In this document: piece by piece, positions 56,927 through 64,000 of the stretch | Position numbering within the stretch: the first letter of the stretch is position 1 | Layout of the letters: each line of letters begins with the position of its first letter | Notes under the pieces: generated by a model | Seen by the model: the letters and a program-made list of their open reading frames with translations, nothing else | What the model was told of the DNA's origin: nothing | Database searches by the model: none | Position numbers and translations under genes: made by a program | NCBI GenBank assembly: GCA_012064385.1 | Contig: QRDG01000606.1 | Coordinates: 124,001-188,000, forward strand | Source: Puccinellia tenuiflora | Lineage: Eukaryota; Streptophyta; Magnoliopsida; Poales; Poaceae | Length of the DNA stretch: 64,000 nucleotides | Direction: 5' to 3'

Positions 56927-58376
56927 CAATGCTTGAATTATCTGCTAGCTTTGGATCTCAAGTGTGTATCAATGCTGATATCTCTGTTACACTGGGAGAT
57001 AGGTTTGTACCTGGGTTTTTTATTTACGAATTTACGATCGTTTTGCTTGCAACATCAAAAGTATTTTAAGTCTGCCAATTGTACCTGATAGTTAGTTCAA
57101 TCTATTTTTACAATTTTATGCCGGTTTTACTTACGGCTTCCAAACTATTTGATAGTTAGTTCAATCTATAACTTATTTTTGGGTCTGTTTATTTGTTGCA
57201 TCTATAGTTTCTATTTCATTTTACTCTAAAATAAAACGTGTTTACCTGGATATCATGGCTACACAACTGAGTGTTTTAAAAAAATTCCAGCTGCAGTTGA
57301 ACATATTTTGAGTACGGGCTTTTTTAACGATTGTGGTTGGTTTATATATAGAAAATAAAAACAAATGTGTAGGTTTGCCGCTGTAAGTTGGTCATCAGTT
57401 CAAGTTATGTATCCTTTCAAAAAAAAAACTTCAAGTTATGCACTTGTGTGTGCTAAGATGTATATCGAAGAGTAACACGTTTGTGTGCTCTACCTTTTTT
57501 TTAAGTTTTCATTCTGCATATTGATTATTACCTATCTGTTTATTGTTTCTATGATATGATTGAATGCAGGTTTGTTGGGTCTGCTCACCCAATCGAGCTT
57601 ATGATGGAAAAGGGGCGTCGTTTTCAGTCGGATGAGGTTCAAATTGTTACAGTACCTGAGCTGGCTGGGATGAATCCGCGTGTTGCCGCAGTATGAATCT
57701 TATCTTATCTTGTTTTGTTTGTGTTTTGTAGTGGATGTACTTACATATAAATTTGCAGGGAAAAAAGTTTCGAAGCAAAATTGTGATCGATGGCCTTAAG
57801 CTAATCAAGGGTGGTGGTTCTTATCATGTGATGATTGCAATTGGAAAGTAGTGGAGGAAGGTCCTGCGTATAGATGTACTAACGAGAAATGTGGTGGAAT
57901 AAGTGCAAGTCTGAGGTTAGCTCCATTTAGATATAGCCTCTTGTTCTATATTGGGTTTGTAATTACCTATGTTTATATTTTTTTCTTTCCTTCATATTTT
58001 TCTTTCCTTCATATTTTCTTGCTTTAACAGTGTGCAAACGGCTTCTTTCTTCACGAAGCACCTCAAAAAGAGATCTCTGATGAAACTGCACAGGATGAGC
58101 ATGTGTCACCCGATGAAAAGTTAGCCCAGCAATCGACAAAAGGTTGCTTCTTATGCCATTTTATATGTGCTATTTGTTTACCATCAGGTGATTTAGCTTA
58201 CCTTCGATGTATGTTTCTTTTAGTGGCGGAAGCAATATCAATGACGCTACTGAGAAGACACTAAAGAAGGTCTGCTTTCACGTTGATATTGCATTTTAAG
58301 TTATGCTATTTGTTACATATTATCATCTTTCTTATTTGATTTTTTTTCCCAACAGGCTCGCCACTCCAATGAGTAG
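56927..58376 (+). pseudogene. RPA1-like (replication protein A 70-kDa subunit-like) partial gene
   Basis: Exons by splice consensus: 56927-57002, 57570-57690, 57759-57915, 58031-58142, 58224-58269, 58356-58376. The first three join in frame: ELSASFGSQVCINADIS, then FVGSAHPIELMMEKGRRF and VQIVTVPELAGMNPRVAA, then GKKFRSKIVIDGLKLI. A one-base loss near 57805-57812 then shifts the frame. The shifted frame gives GWWFLSCDDCNWKVVEEG and YRCTNEKCGG, the zinc-ribbon (C-x2-C...C-x4-C) of the C-terminal DNA-binding fold of RPA1. Later exons give an acidic tail (EAPQKEISDETAQDE) and NEAR-terminal TEKTLKK, ARHSNE, stop, but their phases do not agree. N-terminal OB folds are missing. RPA1 binds single-stranded DNA in the nucleus; this copy is truncated and frameshifted. 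Confidence 0.6.
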
Positions 58377-58549
58377 GTGACATGATCCCTTAAGTGCACC
58401 ATGAGCCAGTCCGTAAGAAGAGTGCAGCTACGTTTTCAGTGTGCCTGGCGAAAACTGAACTGATCTGTCATGTACGACCATACGCTTGTTGCCTTAGCTT
58501 TTGTTTTATCTTCGATGTGTAATATGTAGTTGGTTAAACAAACTATCTG

Positions 58550-59019
58550 CCGCCATAACCTCGAGACGGTGGAGCACTTGCTGATCGAGTGTCCTTGGTC
58601 TCGATCCCTATGGGCTATGGTGGCCGCCCGCTTCAACCTGGCCTCCTTCGCCCCAACGGCCTGGATGGCTCCGGCGCGCTCGCTTACGGATTGGCTTCTC
58701 GGGCTCTCCGCCAGTTCCACGGTTTCGGCCAAGACCTGCAAGTCCATGGCGCTAATGGTTATTTGGGCCATCTGGCGAGAGCGCAATGCCCGTGTGTTCC
58801 GCGAGACCGACCGCCCCGCCGCGGCGGTGTTTCAGGATGTGTTAGACGAGAGATCATCTTGGGGGTTGGCGGGGTGCCGTCACTTGCGAGATCGCGAGTA
58901 GTCCCGTTTTGTCTCCTGGCTATGGCTACCTCTTTTTCTTTTGTTCTGTACTGTCCGGTTCCTTGTAACCTATTCTTGTATCAATGAAAACGCAGCTCTC
59001 CTGCGCCTTTTCAAAAAAA
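58550..59019 (+). mobile_element. 5'-truncated LINE retrotransposon
   Basis: 470 bp ending in a short poly-A (tcaaaaaaa), flanked by a 15-bp target duplication taaacaaactatctg (58535-58549 and 59020-59034). This is the classic product of target-primed reverse transcription. It inserted about 170 bp downstream of the RPA-like stop codon. Confidence 0.9.
58551..58901 (+). pseudogene. C-terminal end of a LINE ORF2 (zinc-binding RT-associated domain)
   Basis: About 116 residues: HNLETVEHLLIECPWSRSLW, then IWAIWRERNARVFRE, ending LRDRE and TAG at 58899. The E-T-x-x-H-L-x-x-x-C pattern and the W-x-x-W-x-x-RNxRVF motif are typical of the zf-RVT region at the end of plant LINE reverse transcriptases. 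The 5' part was lost on insertion. A 3' UTR with cttgtatcaatgaaaacgc precedes the A tail. Confidence 0.8.
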
Positions 59020-59341
59020 TAAACAAACTATCTGAATTCCTGTCTTATCGTGGGTATGTAATGTATACTTAGCCAAACCTAATGCATTCTTTAGGTTGGC
59101 ATATAAATGTAATGTTGTAGACTTGCTGATGTATGACGGATGGTTGGACGAAATTAACCACAACATCCTACATATCGAATCTCTATATACAAACATATTA
59201 ACCAACAGAAAACTAGGAAGCACCAACCCTGCCAAACAGGCGGTGCAAAAATGCCAAAACGACGGCGCGGTGAAGCGCGCTGATTCGTCTAGTATGTATT
59301 ACTACTGGCGTGCCACGCCACTGGTCCCAATAACTATTGGC

Positions 59342-59786
59342 TGTTAGAAATAATCTTTCCATAATGAGTGTGGTTAGTACTAAGTCAGTGTTTTAGTCAG
59401 CATGTTAATTAGGTTGGGTGATTAGTTCATTGTCCGGCCGGTTTGCACGCTGATGAGTCGTGTCCTAGTAAAGTAAGTATTAGCTTAAATTGTGTAAGTA
59501 CGTGTACTACTAGGTCTGCTCCTATAGCAAGCATCGGCTGTTTCCTAGTACTAGTATTAGTCCTATACGGAAAAGAAGTATGTTTGTGTAAGAGTTGGTC
59601 TAGTTGTTTTGGGTCGCGTATATACACAATCCGGNGACACCGGTGTGTGAGTTAGTACCGAGGAAACACCGCGAGAAAAAGAAAAAGAGAAAAATTAAGA
59701 GGGTGCGATACGCACCCCTGGCCACGAGTTTTTTCGTGTCGTGTTCGTCTAGTTTGATGTGACGATCCAGTGGGCGAATCCTAACA
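59342..59786 (+). repeat. 5' LTR of the TRIM-like element
   Basis: 445 bp. A tatatacaca TATA-like site lies near 59620. Contains the inverted pair gggtgcg / cgcaccc around 59701-59717. Confidence 0.85.
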
Positions 59787-60505
59787 ATTAGTATCAGAGC
59801 GAGGTCGAAGATTTGAAGCCACGTTTGCACCGGGGAGGCGATCCGTACTACCGCCTCGGGGCGAGCGATCGTCATTTAGCGGAGCGACAAGGGTGGAGAC
59901 GGCGACCACACCGTCGTCAACGAGGCGGGGGGTGTCGTCGGTCGTCAAGGTGTCAAGTTCGTCTTCGGGGGAGTTGATGCGTCAAGGAGTCATGAGCGTG
60001 CAAGTTGGCACGTTGAGTCGGTGTCGTGTTGATGAGTCGAGGTTGTGTCCAAGTGCTCGTATTTGTGAGGGCTTGTTGCAGGTGAAGCGCGTCACGACTG
60101 AGGTGTGCTCGGTGTTCCGTGAGTTGTGTCCATGTCCTCGTAGAGCGTCCTGGTTGCGGTCAGTGTGGATTCGGTGCGATGTCGAGGATGGGCGGTGGTA
60201 GGCAAAGCTACCGTAAAGCGAGGATGTGTGCGGGTAGTAGGAGGCGAGACTACTACAAACAAGTGTAGAGAAGTATGGTGCGAACCGAGTGTGAGGACCG
60301 CAATAGCAGTGACACATATGTGCGAACCGAGTGCGGGAGGCCGATCAATGGCGGTGGCACAACATAGCAGAGCAAAGAAGGTGCACTGCATGTTTCCTAT
60401 GTGGTCATACTTAATGTACGGACATGACATTCAAGTTGTGACGTGAAGCTGTGATGAGGATCAAAGCGAATACGAGGAGATGACAAGTCAAGATTAGGAG
60501 GAGAT
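59787..60505 (+). other. Internal region of the TRIM-like element
   Basis: Begins with a degenerate initiator-Met primer site (attagtatcagagc, two mismatches to TGGTATCAGAGC). The longest frame (59893-60201, 102 codons) is Ser/Arg/Val-rich and matches nothing I know; likely non-coding. Confidence 0.55.
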
Positions 60506-61004
60506 TGTTAGAAATAATATTTCCATAATAAGTGTAGTTAGTACTAAGTCAGTGTTTTAGTCATCATGTTAATTAGGTTGGGTGATTAGTTCATTGTCCG
60601 GCCGGTTTGAACGCTGATGAGTCGTGTCCTAGTAAAGTAAGTATTAGCTTAATTGTGTGAGTACGTGTACTACCAGGTCTGCTCCTATAGCAAGAATCGG
60701 CTGTTTCCAAGTTAGTACTCGTATTCCATGCAAAAAAAAAAAAAAAAAAATTAGTACTCGTATTAGTCCTATACCGAAAAGAAGTATGTTTGTGTAGGAG
60801 CAGGACTAGTTGTTTTGGGTCGTGTATATATATACAACCCGGGTGCGTGAGTTATACCAGATTGTACCGAGGAAACACCGAGGTAAAAAGAGAAATAAAA
60901 AGAGGAAAATTTAGAAGGTGCGATACGCACCCCTGGCCATAAGTTTTTTCGCATTGTGTTCTTGTCTAATTTGATGTGACAGATCCCGTGGGCGAATCCT
61001 AACA
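60506..61004 (+). repeat. 3' LTR of the TRIM-like element
   Basis: 499 bp, a copy of 59342-59786 enlarged by a short duplication of the gttagtactcgtatt segment around a run of about 18 A (60732-60750). Confidence 0.85.
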
Positions 61005-61126
61005 TTGGCGTGGACTTGGGCGTGCCGGTAGTATCATTTAACATTGACGTTACATTACTGGTGTGGGCGGTTCCCGGCCGTACTAGAAAAAGACTCACGT
61101 CGATGATAAGCGGTTTTCTTGTAGTG

Positions 61127-61616
61127 TCTAGATCAGAAAAATAGACCGGCCAAAATGGTCTAAGGTATTATAAAAGGACTAAGAAAAGTCATGCACTAAC
61201 GAATCTATAGACAAAGGATTTTGCATGGTATATTCATCTATCAATTTTGTATGTACGTTGACGTTGCACTATACAGTACAAGGTTACATGCATCAAGGCC
61301 GTGAGTAGAAAGTAGTAACTGTAATTGGGGTTTCCAGATTAAAGAAAATAGAACTAAGTTTATTATGGTATACACGATGGCTCAAACCGCCAAAGGATGT
61401 ATATACATGCTTTTCCGGTCTAGTATACTTCGTATCTTCATGCATAATTCATATAGCCCTCTTCAAATAGAATGGAGAAGCATATGCTAATTTACTCATA
61501 ATCACCACCAAAATTGGAGTCCAATTTTATCAGCGGATAATCTAATGGGCACACACATGCAAATTAGTCCTACAGTGGGGCGCATGTTGCATACGGAATT
61601 GCCTTATAGCCGGACC
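61127..61616. other. Spacer, nothing recognised
   Basis: AT-rich with no convincing ORF. Confidence 0.4.
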
Positions 61617-62295
61617 ACATGCATGCATGTGACCTCATGTTGACATCATTGCATTAAATGCTAAATCTAAAAATTCAAAATGATTTATCTTCTAAACCGT
61701 AAGTCCGATTAACAATCCGTTTATGCCGTTGAGTTCGTATCGACGAGGGCTTCAAAACTAGATCATATGTTGTTATGTTTCGGCGATATTTTTTTTTGAC
61801 ATGCTAGTTGTCAGCGTATGGTGCCTTATTGCGAGACTAGCATCGAAGACTTGCCACAGTAACTATGCATAGTTGCCGGACAACTTTTTTCATTCTTTTG
61901 GACGTTATAATGACATGCAAAGTACTAAGTATGTCTTGAAATGTTTTTTAACATCTAATAGATGGTATTATCCCACAGAAAGTAATATAATGCAATCTTC
62001 AAACGATATAGAATGACATATAGGAGGTTGGCAACTAAGTTATTTTAGTCTGGCAACTTAGTAGTGCATAACCTGGCAAGTATATGAGAATGGTCTGGCA
62101 AGTACTGACGGAAAATAAAAGTTGTCAAAATATATCAACATGGGATCTAGTTTCGAAGATCTCGTCGCGACTAAGCCAACAATGAAAACGGAATAAAAAT
62201 CAGGTCAACGGTTGAAGAGATAAAACTTTTTAAGGTTTGAAAGCAAAATAATCTTTGATTGTGTCATGGCTGTGTCACAAGTTGCATGCATGCAA
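61617..62295. mobile_element. Non-autonomous DNA transposon with long inverted arms (about 680 bp)
   Basis: Left arm (61617-61790) and right arm (62140-62295) are imperfect inverted repeats. They share gcatgcatg at the outer side, a tttatct-ctaaaccgt-like middle, and aaactagatc / gatctagttt at the inner side. No coding capacity. The arms resemble those of the element at 29090-29926, so both probably belong to one family. Edges approximate. Confidence 0.5.
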
Positions 62296-62532
62296 AGTAG
62301 AAGAGCAGAATCGGCAGCATGCTTATTGCGCAGCGGAAGCTCGCTAGTCGCGTTCTTTTATCAGATACGGGTCTGACCATCCCCTTTCCTGTGTGCAAGA
62401 ACTCAGCAACGGCCAACGCTTTTCTGCAGGTGTTAATCTGCATGAGAGTTTTATCCATCTTCTACAAGAGTGGTAAGTATACTTGAAGTGCAAATGTTTT
62501 ATGGTTTGGTAGACTCGGTACATAGTTTTATA

Positions 62533-62692
62533 CTCCCTCCGTTCCATAATGTAAGACTTTTTAGCATTTCTCTTTCCATCCGTATCTAGACATGTTTTAG
62601 TGCAAGATTCATTTGAACCTTACACTAAAACATGTCTAGATACGAATGGAAAGAGAAATGCTAAAAAGGCTTACATTATGGAACGGAGGTAG
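62533..62692. mobile_element. Stowaway MITE (160 bp)
   Basis: Starts CTCCCTCCGTTCCATAATG and ends with its inverted copy; flanked by TA (62531-62532, 62693-62694). The whole element is an almost perfect inverted repeat, able to fold into one long hairpin. Tc1/mariner-type ends. Confidence 0.93.
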
Positions 62693-62694
62693 TA

Positions 62695-64000
62695 ACATAT
62701 AACGAGTTCCGTATTCTATGATATATGAGGATATCTGTTCGGCAGGAAAGACAGAGGACATGTCACCGCCTAGTACTTCGGATTCTAGCATGCCTTTCAA
62801 TATTTCAGCTTTACAATTTTATGTTGTATAAAATTTCTAACTTTGACTACAGATTTAGGAAAAAAAAAATGGATTAGCTGACAATGCTACGCTAAAATTT
62901 TCATAAAAAATATTTTGGAATTTATGATTTTATATTGTTCCTGAAATGCTGGTGTGAACGTTAGATACCGGCCCGTGTCAAAACCTAACAGTGTATAATA
63001 GAAGGAACATCTAACATTACTAACTTCTTAAGTGGTGGATTGAGTATTCCAATTCATTTTTGAAACACTGGAGACTCTCTTCTTAACATGATCGATGAAG
63101 ATACCATGATATTTAATTTTATCATATATATATGGATTTCTTCCTTTAAAGGAAAAATGTTGATGTCCACGATATTTAATTTTATCATATAAATAGCACA
63201 ACTCTATTCTCTACTTATACTTTATAAGATATGACAATCGGAATTTCTCTTTTAGAAATTATTTTTGCTAACTATAACTTAATACTCACGGAATTCAAAT
63301 TTGTGCATGCCCCAAAATGTGTATGCACTTGAGATCTTCCTCACCTCTAGCCAACTTGATGATATAGCTAGACACTGTGCTAACCTCACTAACAGCACAT
63401 CAGAAATTTCAGTGTGTTGAGAATTAACAACTAATAAGCAGCTGTTATGCAAACATGCACAAAGAAAGTAACTTCAGGTTTAAGAAGCTAGAGTGTAGAG
63501 AGCCATGCAGTGTTATGAATGAAAAATGTACTAACCTCTATGCGAGGCCGGTTGGTATGCATATATCTGTCTTTTACCAATTAGTTTTCCAGCTATCAAC
63601 CCAAGAATGTCTTGTATGGTAGGTTTTTAGAACTTTTCTTTTTCCTATTATATACCTGCAATAACATACTTATCTGCTTCATGTATTTTCTAATGGAAGC
63701 AATAAATAGGAATCAGAATTGTAAAATCGTTGTAAAATTTAATAACTATTTTTTGGAGAGCAAGAAGAGGATGAGATGAATTTAGCAGGGCTTACATAAC
63801 TTTTTTAAGATTTCATAAGTAGTCCAACACTTCCATCTCATCGTATGAGTCCCTCTGTTCCTTTAGAACTCTTGGTCTGTCATTGACTATTTCTAGGACC
63901 TAGCCATAAGAGTTGAGCATGAAAGACCAAAAAAGGTTTTTCACAACATCCCTACCATTAGGGAATAAGAATGTGCATCAAGATAGGGTTGAAAAAATTT
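62695..64000. other. AT-rich right end, nothing recognised
   Basis: No ORF above 60 codons with any family resemblance. A 19-bp direct repeat (gatatttaattttatcata) occurs at 63108-63126 and 63171-63189, 63 bp apart. Confidence 0.4.

Larger units (their letters stand above)
59342..61004 (+). mobile_element. Small TRIM-like LTR element (1663 bp)
   Basis: LTRs of 445 bp (59342-59786) and 499 bp (60506-61004) begin TGTTAGAAAT and end CCTAACA. Perfect 5-bp duplication ttggc (59337-59341, 61005-61009). A primer-binding-like tagtatcagagc follows the 5' LTR, and the purine tract attaggaggagat precedes the 3' LTR, giving + orientation. The internal region is about 720 bp with no recognisable gag or pol. 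One undetermined base (n) lies at 59635. Confidence 0.9.
53368..61126. mobile_element. Probable CACTA element enclosing an RPA-like pseudogene
   Basis: The left end is CACTATAAGAAAA and the right end is TTTTCTTGTAGTG. Both subterminal zones carry the same kind of motif: actactagcgtg...cacaccactggt at 53400-53432, and tactactggcgtgccacgcc / cactggt at 59298-59325, with further copies at 61005-61075. The expected 3-bp duplication does not match (att at left, tct at right), so pairing of these ends is an inference. Later insertions inside it are 53453-54808, 58550-59019 and 59342-61004. Without them it would be about 4.2 kb. No transposase was found. Confidence 0.5.

Noticed and set aside
53365..61129. 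Three-base target duplication for the large CACTA
   Set aside because: Left flank att and right flank tct do not match, so I did not use a duplication as evidence.
63840..63870. Possible second Stowaway end (gtccctctgttcc)
   Set aside because: Only one end resembles the consensus and no inverted partner is visible within the window.
1..64000. Search for a complete new multi-gene system
   Set aside because: All gene-like sequence resolves into nested transposable elements or broken host gene pieces; nothing forms an intact cluster of cooperating genes.

Overview
This window is nuclear DNA from a grass, most likely a large-genome Pooideae/Triticeae species. That is inference from the transposon types: a SIRE/Maximus-like copia, Tat-lineage gypsy elements, CACTA elements, a GC-rich Mutator-like element and a Stowaway MITE with the usual CTCCCTCCGTTCC end. 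Almost all of it is nested transposable elements. I found no intact host gene. The host-type sequences present are all broken: a B3-domain gene, a replication protein A (RPA1)-like gene, a short ABCB transporter fragment and a small spliced gene fragment inside a CACTA element. There are no prokaryotic features, CRISPR arrays, rRNA genes or tRNA genes.

Nest 1 (1-28202). An old Ty1/copia element on the + strand was hit three times, each time leaving a matching 5-bp target duplication. (a) A 9.4-kb non-autonomous gypsy element (125-9528, minus, TSD gattc) carries gag-protease but no reverse transcriptase, plus a spliced gene on the opposite strand. (b) A 13.7-kb coding-less LARD-like element (10409-24081, minus, TSD atatg) split the reverse transcriptase at its YVDD codons. 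Its second LTR is itself split by a 2987-bp CACTA element (17184-20170, TSD aaa). (c) A 3.0-kb deletion-derivative copia (25015-28012, minus, TSD atctc) has 134-bp LTRs.

Linker (28203-30572). This holds a GC-rich stretch, an ABCB fragment, a non-autonomous DNA transposon with long inverted repeats, and a possible small MITE.

Nest 2 (30573-53165). A B3-domain pseudogene on the + strand is split by a 21.75-kb SIRE/Maximus-like copia (30882-52634, minus) that has gag but no pol. That copia holds a truncated Tat-lineage gypsy (34825 to about 45858, plus), which in turn holds a 4.8-kb probable solo LTR (37781-42605).

Nest 3 (53368-61126). A probable CACTA element encloses an RPA1-like pseudogene and was later hit by a Mutator-like element (53453-54808, 10-bp TSD), a 5'-truncated LINE (58550-59019, 15-bp TSD) and a small TRIM-like LTR element (59342-61004, TSD ttggc). 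The right end (61127-64000) holds a long-inverted-repeat element and a 160-bp Stowaway MITE, and is otherwise AT-rich with no recognisable gene.

I worked by reading only. Family names are lineage-level inferences from motifs, not database matches. Element boundaries with matching TSDs and LTR ends are firm; the others are marked as approximate.
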